In this document: positions 1 to 11,164 of the stretch, one piece after another
Layout: every line of letters starts with the position of its first letter
Position numbering within the stretch: the stretch's first letter is position 1
Notes under the pieces: generated by a model
Database searches by the model: none
What the model was told of the DNA's origin: nothing
The model's input: only the letters and a program-made list of their open reading frames with translations
Position numbers and translations under genes: made by a program
Assembly: GCA_029216955.1 (NCBI GenBank)
Contig: JANAVB010010791.1
Span: 8,468,010-8,532,009 of the forward strand
Origin: Iris pallida
Taxonomy: Eukaryota > Streptophyta > Magnoliopsida > Asparagales > Iridaceae
Length of the DNA stretch: 64,000 nt
Direction of reading: 5' to 3'

Positions 1-158
1 TCTAAATTATTATTAGCTAATGATTATTTAGGAATTAACTAATTAATTTAAAGCAACTGTTAGCGGTTAATAACTAGAATTAGTGTATTAGTATTTCCAC
101 TAATTTCCCTATTTTCTATTACATTTACAATTAGCGCTTAGGGTTTCACCTTCCTACC

Positions 159-1060
159 CTATAAATGGCACACTTCCCAATGTTTACATAACAATTTCCT
201 AAACCTAGAATTCCTACACCCACACTATAGCCGCTACCCTACTGTCATGTTCCCGACCAAGATGACCTCTTTCCAACAACAACTCCGGCTACTCTGGAAA
301 CGACCACCACCATCACCATCACTGGCATCCTCTCGGCCACCCCGACGGCTAACGACCACCACTATTGCTGCAAAATCCGACCACCCCTTCCCCGTCTTTT
401 CGACAGTCGCCTCTGGCCGTCCCGATCAATTCGGCACCACTCCATTGCCATGACAGCGTCCATCCTCTCCCTTCATCACCAAAGCAACGACCCCCAAATT
501 GCCACAGCCGGCCGCGTCCCTGTCACAGCAATACCACCACACAAGAGCCACACATCATCCCCACCAAGTCACCACAAGCAACACCACCACCCCGGCCCAT
601 CCGGCCATTCACACTGCCGGCCCCCAATCTAAATAGCCGCGCCACCATCATTACCATTCCTACCACACAAAAACCAACCCACACCAGAGGGAGAATAGAG
701 AATGAGAGAGGGAACCTGTCTACCGCCCTGGCGCGTGCCACCTCATCGTGCCTCCTGAACTGTACTGTCTCCGCCAAGAGAGCCCCCTTCTCCTCCAGAT
801 CTGGGAGGAGCAACCGTCGACCTCGATCGCCCATGGGAAAGGAACCCCCGCGGCGCCACCACCATCAGAACGCCACCGAGCTTCGTAGTTCATCTCCACC
901 GCCCGCGTCCGGCGCTCGACATTCCGTGCCTTCGAGCCGTGTGCTTGACCAGCGCTCCGCTCTCGTCCGTGCCTTGCTCCTCCATCGCCCCTCCGTTCCG
1001 ACGCCGCCGCTGGAACCGTGCCGCCTCGTGAGCGCCCTCTCCCTTTTCGTTTCTCTCTGA
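159..1060 (+). other. TATA-preceded GC-rich block with Pro/Ser/Arg-rich open frame
   Basis: A TATA-like CTATAAATGG lies at about 159-168 and is followed by a GC-rich, C-biased stretch. The longest plus frame (365-1060, 231 codons) is rich in Pro, Ser, Thr, His and Arg and has no recognisable domain; overlapping open frames on the minus strand have the same simple composition. The block ends with TCTCTGAG|GTGAAT, which could be read as an exon end with a donor site, then turns AT-rich. It could be a first exon and leader of an unknown gene, an LTR leader, or chance openness caused by composition. No function is assigned. Confidence 0.25.
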
Positions 1061-1375
1061 GGTGAATTTTTTTTGGAACCGAATAGCAGCAATAGAGCCC
1101 CCTGCCCATTTTAATTTAGGATTATGTTTAATTTAGTACATTTTAGTTAGTTAATCATATTAATTAGAGTTTGATTTTGGGCTGGGCTGAGCCCAATAGG
1201 TTTTTTTAAATAAAAAGAGACGAAATAGTTTACATTGTTTGGGCTTGGGCTACAAGACCGGCTCAGTTTTAACTTGTATTCTTTTTGGTTTGCATTACAG
1301 TAGGCTGGGCTAAACCTAATAGTTGATTTTTTTTGTATATATATTATAGCCTTTAAATTCCTTCACATATTAATA

Positions 1376-1380
<5 letters not shown>

Positions 1381-1444
<64 letters not shown>

Positions 1445-1511
1445 AGCCCAATATATATATATATATATTAGCCCAATAAAAATATATATATATATATATA
1501 TATATTTTAGC

Positions 1512-1574
<63 letters not shown>
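1381..1574. repeat. (AT)n microsatellite with TTTTAGCCCAA interruptions
   Basis: Nearly pure alternating AT runs from 1381 to 1574, interrupted by copies of a TTAGCCCAAT-like word at about 1441-1452, 1468-1476 and 1505-1515. The preceding 200 bases also repeat words such as GGGCTGGGCTGAGCCCAAT, so the interruptions probably come from the local sequence being expanded together with the AT units. Confidence 0.9.
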
Positions 1575-1578
<4 letters not shown>

Positions 1579-2673
1579 AATTGTAATATTACTTTCATTA
1601 ATATTAAATCCTTTGTTAGTAATTAAAATATATTGTAAATGTTTTCATAAAATTATTTGAAAACCAATTACTATTTCAAAATTGCTTTAGCAAACTAGAA
1701 TAATAGTATAACATTTTTATCTAATCTAACTATATTTTTACCTATAAAGTATGCTTAAATAAATTGTATGTTGATAATATGTGACTTGGCATAGTTAGAC
1801 TATACATGAGGTATTTATATTTATGAATATTTCCAAAATGATTTCTAATAAGTTTTTGGGAATAAATATTTTTGATTCTAACTTAGAATAAATAAATACT
1901 TTTGAAGAGTCTCTTGCTAGATATTATTTCCTTAAAATATCTACTATATTAGGATTAGATAGTCCAAATTCTTGACTATGACTAAATCCCTGATACATTC
2001 CTCTCTTCGATTTAGTTAACCAAATCTCAATCCTTGACTAATTAACTCATTTTTTCGATTCGATTATCGTGTCGAACTCTGATTTTGGGCTTCTATATAC
2101 CAAACTAGGCTATTTAGACTATTTTGAACTCAAAGGAATTCCTTGCGCCACCGTTTGGGGCCATCTTGTGGAGCGTAGCATCGTACCTATCATGTGTCGA
2201 AACGTTCGTGTCATGCACGTCGACTCCAACCAAAATTTTGGCAAGTACATTCTCTGATTGTTTTCATCATGATAGTATCTATATTGCCTGCCCGAGACTA
2301 CCTTACTTGATGCTGACACATTGTTAACACAGATTGGTACTATATGGATCTAGTCTCGAGATGTTATCCCCTTACTGGATACATCGGATATTTCATGTTT
2401 ATGTACTTTATCATGTACATTGCGTACCCCTTGTATTTTATTATTCATGTACTCTCATGTGCTCTCATGTATTCTCATGTGCTCACATGTGCTTCATGTT
2501 CAAACTAAAAATTATGTATGTAACGTAACGTGATGGGATCCTTATGTACTGATTGGAGGGGGAGTAGAAGTGGTTATGTGATTAAATCCCCTAGTGTATT
2601 CATATGTATGTTGATTATACACTCACGTATAATGGAGTTACCATAGATTACATGTACAACTTAAACCTATTAC

Positions 2674-2812
2674 TGTAGAGGCTAAAAATCAAGCTGCGCC
2701 ACTACTGAAAGTCATATCATCAGGTTGCGCCAACATCAAGTTGCGCAACATCATGTTACGCCAACATCAGGTTGCACAAGAGACAGGTTACGCGAGATCC
2801 ACGTGGCGCACT
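2674..2812 (+). repeat. 5' LTR of the host element, part 1
   Basis: Begins with TG and matches the start of the 3' LTR at 63673 almost base for base. It contains repeated TTGCGC-type words (for example AGGTTGCGCCAACATC). It is cut at 2812 by element E1; the five bases GCACT at 2808-2812 are repeated at 10173-10177. Confidence 0.9.
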
Positions 2813-5229
2813 TGTCACGCCCCGCTCCCGTAGGAGCGATCGTCCTCGCTAAGGCGTGATGCCGCACGAGCCTAGATTGCGCTCGTGCAAGGCGGGTTCC
2901 ATAACGGCCGATTACAGCGGCTACGACGGGGTCGTCGCACAGAAGTCCCGTGCAGAGACATTGAATATATTGCAGCGGAATTTAAAGAACACATGAACAC
3001 AAGTATTTCAAAGAAAGCTCTTTTATTGATATTGAATTCAAGGATTACATTGTGGGCGCAAGGCCAATTACAAGTCTCTCAAGTCTCACTTTTCTCTCAT
3101 TTTACAAGTCACTCTGCTCTCTCTCATCTCTCGATACAATACTTGATTCCAACGGAAGCTTCGGAAGGCGATGTCCATACATTACGTCCTGTATAAGTCT
3201 TCAGATCACGCGACCGCACGCTTCGACTCGCCAAGGAACTCCGTGCCTCGACGCATCCAAGCGAGCTCTGCGCCACGAGCTTCTACCTGTGCCTGCACAT
3301 GAAACACTGTGTGGGTGTCAGTACCACTGTACTGGTGGAGTGAGCTTCTCGCCCACCCATACAAAACCTACACGTTCATTTACTTTGTGCAACTTAAATC
3401 CCTTTCGATTGTCTTTCTAGTCTTGCCTTAAGATCAGTTTTAGGACCGGCGCCTTAGCGCAACTTGTGTATCAGAACCATCCCGTACTTGCAATGTCAAC
3501 GTTAACTCATACTTTGTCGCTAGACCACTTCTCGTGCCAACAACGTTAACCTATCAAGTCGTGTTCGCCTTACGGCCATAATCAGAGACGCAACTACACG
3601 AAGGACTCTATTTCCTTGCTTCTAGACCTTTCTCGTGCTAGCATTGTCGACGCACCGACTTATACCTGTCTTTCTAGCCAAACTTTGGGACGTAACGACT
3701 CGGTCGTGCCATAACTCAATTCGTGTTTCAATATCTCCGAGGCAGCGCCTCCTTGTTTAGTCTCGCATACACTTGTGTTTTGACAACGCGACCGTGCCTC
3801 ATATTTCGGGGCCGTGCCCAGTAACTCAACGTAACTTCACACAACTTGCCCTACGGCCCTTTTTGACTTAACTCGCAATAGCTCAAGCCTAACTCATGCA
3901 ACTCTATGCCATCAACTTATCACTCGACGCCACATCTAGTGCCGAAGCACGCCGCCTTCTCGCTGTAGCCAAATCTTAGGCCCAGACATTGTGTTCACTA
4001 ATTTCATACACTTTTAACTCAACTCAATCCAAAGGCACGCACGCGGATTGCCGCCCGTGCCGACACATCTATATGAAAGGTCACTGGCATTAACTAGCCA
4101 TCTTGGACATAGCCTGGCATTCGGGACCCTTGCACCGCAGGTGGCGATCCCCGATGCAAGTCCCCGACATGCCAATTGCCTATTACCCAGCTCAGCTATA
4201 ACTTGTTTCTTCCTAGGCCGAAACGGTCCCATGGCCCAGGGTGTCCGCTCGAAGAAACCATCCCTTGTCGACAAGTTGTCCATGACCACGCGCCTACGCT
4301 AACTTCTAGACTTAACGTAATGCATGGTCTCATCATCATCACTTAGTTCCTTTGCTTTACTCTTTCCTCTTTTCACACTTCTTTTGCAGAGCCCCAAACC
4401 AGGGTTGCCTCGGCGACTGAACCACAGTCCCGATATAATTTTTTTCTCGGCGACTAACCATCGCTTAGACTTAACATTCTTTTTGGACTCGGGGATCGGC
4501 TATCGCATAGCCTACCCGCTTTACTTGAACATATCGTGTTTCTTTATGGATCGACCGACCGTGGATAAGTTTCCACTGAACCAACCGTGGCTCGTGCCTT
4601 AGACCAACACATGTTCTACGCAACGCTATCGCCCAAGTCATACTTCATATGACGGGCCTTGGAATCGTGGGACTATTTAACTTGACAACCGCAGAATGAG
4701 CGGGACAACACGTAGAATAACTTAGGTCGACCGGCATAACTTTGCCAAACTCACTCAAGCCTACGACTTAACCCAAGGGACGAGCAAAGGCCACGCCAAG
4801 CCTTGCGGGACAGGACCGAGCATGCTTTAGCAAGCATTTGTGCGGGCGATGCCTATGACTTAGGCTAACTCTCAGCTTTTGCACCGAAGACCAACTTTCC
4901 TTCTCCCAAGCCACGGGACGAAGGACCGAGTGTCATTTTCAAAGCACGACGTGCACCAACTCTAAGCCGACAGTGGGACGTTTTCCATGTTCTAACTCGA
5001 TTCAAACCGTCGGGATTATTCCCTTAGCTATGTGGATGCGTAGCTTTTATTATCAAGCCTAACTTGTGCAAGTTGAAAACACGATTTATTATGTGAAGGC
5101 AAAGATGAGGAGAGTTCACCGAAACTACCCCACCTGAGCGATGTCTCCGAGCAAGCCGTTGCAAGGCTAAGACCGAACGCCGTCGGCATTTCGATTCCTC
5201 CGATTGACTTTGCGGGACGGGGCACTACA
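2813..5229 (-). repeat. E1 LTR, left copy (3' LTR of E1)
   Basis: 2417 bp, matching 7756-10172 at a constant offset of 4943. The only difference I noticed is A at 3486 against G at 8429, so the insertion is very recent. Small open frames inside are duplicated exactly in the other copy and show no known domain. Confidence 0.93.
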
Positions 5230-7755
5230 TCATACACCACTCAGAACAAGTCTCGTCCTCGAGACTTTCCTGAAGGCAAGTCATCCTACCATTTCTATGG
5301 CCAAGACTTAATCGTACATATTTCGCCTACGCGTTCCTTCGATTCCGAGCCATGCTCGCGCGACTATCAATCTTTCCGTTTACAAAATTTCAAGATCTCG
5401 ACACACTCCCATCTTTCAAGCCTTGCTTGAACTCGTCGTATCACTTGGCTGGATCGTGCATGCATTCCAAGCGTCCCCAAAATACATGCATTCAGCCAAA
5501 CCGCATGATAGAAAATTTGTCATTCTCACTCGAGTCGCATCGTGCACATACCCAGGCGTCCCTGAAATATATGCATGTCAGCCGAATCTCGTGAGCAGGG
5601 TTTTCTACATTCGTGATTCACGCTATCCATCCATGCCAATCCTCAAGATCAATCCTTCGACTGATAACTCATGAAACATGGCGTCTCGCCTAACCGCTAG
5701 GCCATTTCTTTTCGAGGCTAAGTCAATGTCAGGATTGGAATCATAGTTCCCCAACAATAATGCCAACACTGACCCCAATCCTAGGGTCAAACCATAGTCG
5801 ATCATACGGGGTCTTCTACCCAAGCTCGCATCACTCAGATTTCTAACATCAAGCACGATCACCTATTCGCCTCAATGCGTTCGTTGCGCAGAATTCAAAT
5901 CCATTTAATCACCAATTCTAACCAATTCATGTATTCGATCACGAGGTCGTCTTGCTCGACAATACGTTGCGCCCCAATCTCACGCGAGTCCGATTATCCA
6001 CGGCGGTTCGTGAATCACCACGCAACGCTCCCGTGGTATAATCATTCTCATCGGGGCGTAACTCTTGTTTGAGTTTAGACTCCTTCATTCTCGATACGCG
6101 GATTGGGCCTATTCAATCCTCAAGTTTAATTCTTCAAGCACACAAATCCATTCTCGAGTCACCTTCGCGTCAAATCACAAGTCGAAGCACAAATTGTCGC
6201 ACCATGCAAGTTCGACCACTCCCGCTGTATGAATCACCATACCAGCGCTCACGCAGAGTGATCGCCTAGATCGGCGTGACGCATGTGCGAGGCTGGAGTA
6301 GCGCTCGCATAAGACAAGAACGTCAACGTTGTGGTTATCGACGAAGCAAATCCAAACATTCTAGTTTTCATCCAAGCCAAGTTCGATCGTTCGATCGTCA
6401 TTCGTTCAACTTAGAAAGTCCTCGAGCCAAGTCTATCCTTTCCTCGACACATTTTTAATATTTCAAGTATAGCGTCCAACGGAACAATGACATTTGCACG
6501 ACCGTCATTCGCCGAGTCAGAGTGCCCCCGAGTTATCGCATATCGATCTTTGATACGCCTCAATACCATCGACGATATGCGTAACCTGACGATCTTCCTT
6601 TGCAACCAATTTCGAGTCGTGCGTTGATGCTGTTGTCCGAGTTGGATATTCCTCAATTTTCTCAATACTCAAGATCAAGTTCAGTCGCTTTTCCTCAAGC
6701 TCGTTTCAAGATCATTATTCAAAACTCAAGTCGCATTTCATTCGCATCAATCCGATATCGCACGCGCGATCCTCTAAGTTTCCTCGATCAAGACCAATCA
6801 TTTTCATTCATCGTTCCAAATCGTTTTCTAACTCACGTTGCTCGTTCACAAGTTGTCCGAACGAGATGCTCGTTCGGAACATTCGAAGTCACGACCAACT
6901 AAGCGTGACGCGTTCTAAGGCTTTGCGCGATCGCATCGCCTCGCCGGCATACTCGTAATCCTCAATATTCACTCGAACAATTTCCAAGACGAACCATACA
7001 CCACTCGGACTTGAGCCACTCGACTAGTCGTTGACACTCATTCTTATTCTTCTCCGAACCTATCATATACACCACTCGGATTCAAGCCATACGATCTAGT
7101 CCTCAATCACATTCGCATCATTTGCTAAGACATCCTTCAGATTCGTTCGACGAATCGCTAGCGTAGTCTCTCGCGTCGCATCGACACACTAAGTCGTTCG
7201 CACTATTTCCTCAAAATTCAAATTAATCTTCCGTGTACGCCTAAGCGTTAGTCCGATAGCGTTCCTATCGATAGACACTCTAAGTGCATCTCCGTTCCCG
7301 ACCGAACGATACTTGATATCGCTCGCAACTCGTTTGCACCAAGGGTCAAGGTGCGCGACGCGAAACACAACTTAGCCAAAAGGCCGTGTGCATAGCCATC
7401 CTGTGCGGACTACATTCCGAGTTTGCACGCTCAATTGCTAGGTCATCGTTGGACTAATTAGGCATGCACGCGACTTGTTAACAGCAGCACATATTTTCTA
7501 TCGCGTCAAGTTTGCAACGTTCGGCACAAAGGCCCTATCGACGTATTTGGCAACAGCCTACCGATGCGTTAGATTGAACGCTTGTACGAGCTTTCGAAAA
7601 TATTTAGACTTATTGTATGGACATGCCGAGGAACATTTGAGAGAGAGCGCACCAATGATAACAACTTGCGGAAGCAACAGAGTTTTGTGGAAACATCAAA
7701 GTTAAAGAATTCAATCGACGGTCCAAGGACGTAAAGCCGTGCTCTGATACCACTA
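5230..7755 (-). other. E1 internal non-coding region
   Basis: 2526 bp without any recognisable retrotransposon protein in six frames; only short, composition-driven open frames. It is rich in TTCG/TCGA words. Parts near the right end (about 7285-7400) are clearly similar to the E2 internal region at about 18490-18600, so the region is a conserved family sequence rather than random filler. The minus-strand sequence abutting the left LTR contains GAGTGGTGTATGA, the position of a polypurine tract, although it is not strongly purine-rich. Confidence 0.8.
7741..7752 (-). other. E1 primer binding site (initiator Met tRNA)
   Basis: The minus strand reads TGGTATCAGAGC, the standard plant primer site complementary to the 3' end of initiator methionine tRNA, three bases from the end of the right LTR. 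It fixes the orientation of E1 as minus. Confidence 0.92.
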
Positions 7756-10172
7756 TGTCACGCCCCGCTCCCGTAGGAGCGATCGTCCTCGCTAAGGCGT
7801 GATGCCGCACGAGCCTAGATTGCGCTCGTGCAAGGCGGGTTCCATAACGGCCGATTACAGCGGCTACGACGGGGTCGTCGCACAGAAGTCCCGTGCAGAG
7901 ACATTGAATATATTGCAGCGGAATTTAAAGAACACATGAACACAAGTATTTCAAAGAAAGCTCTTTTATTGATATTGAATTCAAGGATTACATTGTGGGC
8001 GCAAGGCCAATTACAAGTCTCTCAAGTCTCACTTTTCTCTCATTTTACAAGTCACTCTGCTCTCTCTCATCTCTCGATACAATACTTGATTCCAACGGAA
8101 GCTTCGGAAGGCGATGTCCATACATTACGTCCTGTATAAGTCTTCAGATCACGCGACCGCACGCTTCGACTCGCCAAGGAACTCCGTGCCTCGACGCATC
8201 CAAGCGAGCTCTGCGCCACGAGCTTCTACCTGTGCCTGCACATGAAACACTGTGTGGGTGTCAGTACCACTGTACTGGTGGAGTGAGCTTCTCGCCCACC
8301 CATACAAAACCTACACGTTCATTTACTTTGTGCAACTTAAATCCCTTTCGATTGTCTTTCTAGTCTTGCCTTAAGATCAGTTTTAGGACCGGCGCCTTAG
8401 CGCAACTTGTGTATCAGAACCATCCCGTGCTTGCAATGTCAACGTTAACTCATACTTTGTCGCTAGACCACTTCTCGTGCCAACAACGTTAACCTATCAA
8501 GTCGTGTTCGCCTTACGGCCATAATCAGAGACGCAACTACACGAAGGACTCTATTTCCTTGCTTCTAGACCTTTCTCGTGCTAGCATTGTCGACGCACCG
8601 ACTTATACCTGTCTTTCTAGCCAAACTTTGGGACGTAACGACTCGGTCGTGCCATAACTCAATTCGTGTTTCAATATCTCCGAGGCAGCGCCTCCTTGTT
8701 TAGTCTCGCATACACTTGTGTTTTGACAACGCGACCGTGCCTCATATTTCGGGGCCGTGCCCAGTAACTCAACGTAACTTCACACAACTTGCCCTACGGC
8801 CCTTTTTGACTTAACTCGCAATAGCTCAAGCCTAACTCATGCAACTCTATGCCATCAACTTATCACTCGACGCCACATCTAGTGCCGAAGCACGCCGCCT
8901 TCTCGCTGTAGCCAAATCTTAGGCCCAGACATTGTGTTCACTAATTTCATACACTTTTAACTCAACTCAATCCAAAGGCACGCACGCGGATTGCCGCCCG
9001 TGCCGACACATCTATATGAAAGGTCACTGGCATTAACTAGCCATCTTGGACATAGCCTGGCATTCGGGACCCTTGCACCGCAGGTGGCGATCCCCGATGC
9101 AAGTCCCCGACATGCCAATTGCCTATTACCCAGCTCAGCTATAACTTGTTTCTTCCTAGGCCGAAACGGTCCCATGGCCCAGGGTGTCCGCTCGAAGAAA
9201 CCATCCCTTGTCGACAAGTTGTCCATGACCACGCGCCTACGCTAACTTCTAGACTTAACGTAATGCATGGTCTCATCATCATCACTTAGTTCCTTTGCTT
9301 TACTCTTTCCTCTTTTCACACTTCTTTTGCAGAGCCCCAAACCAGGGTTGCCTCGGCGACTGAACCACAGTCCCGATATAATTTTTTTCTCGGCGACTAA
9401 CCATCGCTTAGACTTAACATTCTTTTTGGACTCGGGGATCGGCTATCGCATAGCCTACCCGCTTTACTTGAACATATCGTGTTTCTTTATGGATCGACCG
9501 ACCGTGGATAAGTTTCCACTGAACCAACCGTGGCTCGTGCCTTAGACCAACACATGTTCTACGCAACGCTATCGCCCAAGTCATACTTCATATGACGGGC
9601 CTTGGAATCGTGGGACTATTTAACTTGACAACCGCAGAATGAGCGGGACAACACGTAGAATAACTTAGGTCGACCGGCATAACTTTGCCAAACTCACTCA
9701 AGCCTACGACTTAACCCAAGGGACGAGCAAAGGCCACGCCAAGCCTTGCGGGACAGGACCGAGCATGCTTTAGCAAGCATTTGTGCGGGCGATGCCTATG
9801 ACTTAGGCTAACTCTCAGCTTTTGCACCGAAGACCAACTTTCCTTCTCCCAAGCCACGGGACGAAGGACCGAGTGTCATTTTCAAAGCACGACGTGCACC
9901 AACTCTAAGCCGACAGTGGGACGTTTTCCATGTTCTAACTCGATTCAAACCGTCGGGATTATTCCCTTAGCTATGTGGATGCGTAGCTTTTATTATCAAG
10001 CCTAACTTGTGCAAGTTGAAAACACGATTTATTATGTGAAGGCAAAGATGAGGAGAGTTCACCGAAACTACCCCACCTGAGCGATGTCTCCGAGCAAGCC
10101 GTTGCAAGGCTAAGACCGAACGCCGTCGGCATTTCGATTCCTCCGATTGACTTTGCGGGACGGGGCACTACA
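7756..10172 (-). repeat. E1 LTR, right copy (5' LTR of E1)
   Basis: Second 2417-bp copy, adjacent to the primer site and followed by the target duplication GCACT. Its outer end opens with the same word family as the E2 LTR (TGTCACGCCCCGCTCCC, GAGCGATCGTCCTCGC), showing that E1 and E2 are related. Confidence 0.93.
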
Positions 10173-10177
10173 GCACT

Positions 10178-11036
10178 ACCTCGAGAAGCTGTAACGGCAT
10201 CATCATTGCCTGGCAACTGACAGCACGTATATCAAGAAAAATCTGTTCGAATCCCGCGCAACGCGGCGCTCGAGAAGATTTTGTCAGCATGTAATTAATG
10301 CTGACAGCTAGCTCGCGCATGTCATTGTGTGGCACGAGAATTAATTAGTACAATACTGAAGACCCAGTCAAAGGTGCCAGTCGTTGAGTTGCGCCTATGC
10401 GCAACCTGGCTTGTTGGCACTACCTGATCTACTTTTGGAAGCAGAATAACATGGCGTACAAGCCACCAACCTTACAGAGCGTGCCCACTATACTACCCAC
10501 GACCACGTGCATCTCATTCAAATGATGCCATGCGTCTACAGTAGTTGGTGCAACCACTCACGCAAGTTGTTACATTGTGCCTCCGTGCAACCGGGTGAAG
10601 CTCGCGCAAGGTGATCGAACAGTATCCAGAGCAGGGTGACGTGGCGCGCATGCCACTAACTTCGCAGAACGTGCCCACGACCATGTGCATCTTAATCAAA
10701 CGATACCATGCATCCACGGCAGTTAGTCCAACCGCTCGCGGAAGTGAACATGAGGCGTGCAACCTGAAGTACGCGTAACCCATTATAACTGCTAAACAGT
10801 TATTTTAAGAACTCTATAAATAGAGTTTCAAATCAGTCTCAAAGCATCACGAATGATCATAATCTCCTACTGAAGTGCTGTTGCATCCTCCAGAGGCTCG
10901 TGTCTTCGATATCACATCGTCTAAAGGATAAAGTGATAGTATTCTGATCAGATTTCTACAGTTGTAATTCCCCAAAAATCAATTGTACTATTGTACTATT
11001 TTTTAGTTTGTAATAAAACTTTTGTTTTTGTAAACA
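10178..11036 (+). repeat. 5' LTR of the host element, part 2
   Basis: Continues the LTR after E1: the sequence CTCGAGAAGCTGTAACG matches the 3' LTR stretch at about 63797, where no insertion is present. It ends TAAACA at 11036, giving an LTR of about 1.0 kb when E1 and one target duplication are removed. A TATA box and an AATAAA-type word (about 11012) lie near its end. Confidence 0.85.
10815..10823 (+). promoter_or_regulatory. TATA box of the host-element LTR
   Basis: TATAAATAG stands about 210 bases before the LTR end, the usual place for the core promoter of a plant LTR. The start of transcription would fall about 30 bases downstream. Confidence 0.7.
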
Positions 11037-11039
11037 AAA

Positions 11040-11057
11040 TAGTCACTCTGCTGGGAA
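11040..11057 (+). other. Primer binding site of the host element (tRNA-Arg-like)
   Basis: TAGTCACTCTGCTGGGAA lies four bases after the LTR end. It agrees at 14 of 18 positions with TGGCGACTCTGCTGGGGA, the tRNA-Arg primer site I recall for Ogre-type Tat elements. The mismatches fit decay of an old copy. It does not resemble the initiator-Met site used by the inserted elements. Confidence 0.65.
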
Positions 11058-11164
11058 CGACTTTCTCCTTCGACGAGAAAGAGACAACTCAATGTGATAC
11101 AGCGTCGATCGGCAAGACGCAGAAGACCCTGGTCGATCAAGTCGACCAGACAACCTACGAGGCC

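Larger units (their letters stand above)
1..2673. other. Flanking DNA left of the large retroelement, origin unresolved
   Basis: No convincing conserved protein can be read in either strand. The stretch is AT-rich except for a GC-rich block at about 240-1060 and contains a long (AT)n tract. Between 2050 and 2530 a moderately GC-balanced part has short CTCATGT-type repeats (about 2447-2500), which would suit an old LTR or other decayed repeat, but no partner copy is visible in the window. The last five bases, ATTAC (2669-2673), are the candidate left target duplication of the element that begins at 2674; the right copy lies outside the window. Confidence 0.5.
2813..10172 (-). mobile_element. 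E1: LARD-like non-autonomous LTR retrotransposon in the host 5' LTR
   Basis: 7360 bp flanked by the target duplication GCACT (2808-2812 and 10173-10177). Both ends carry 2417-bp direct repeats that begin TGTCACGCC and end CACTACA as read on the plus strand. The primer site TGGTATCAGAGC (initiator Met tRNA) is found on the minus strand next to the right LTR, so the element points left. The 2.5-kb internal part has no gag, protease, RT or integrase. This is the structure of a large retrotransposon derivative that needs enzymes from another element. Confidence 0.93.

Noticed and set aside
4014..4602. Open frames shared by 4014-4602 and 8957-9545
   Set aside because: They are identical because the LTR is duplicated; frames on both strands overlap and no domain is visible.
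7736..7755. tRNA-like sequence next to E1, E2 and copia LTRs
   Set aside because: Only the 12-18 bases complementary to a tRNA 3' end are present. These are primer sites, not tRNA genes.
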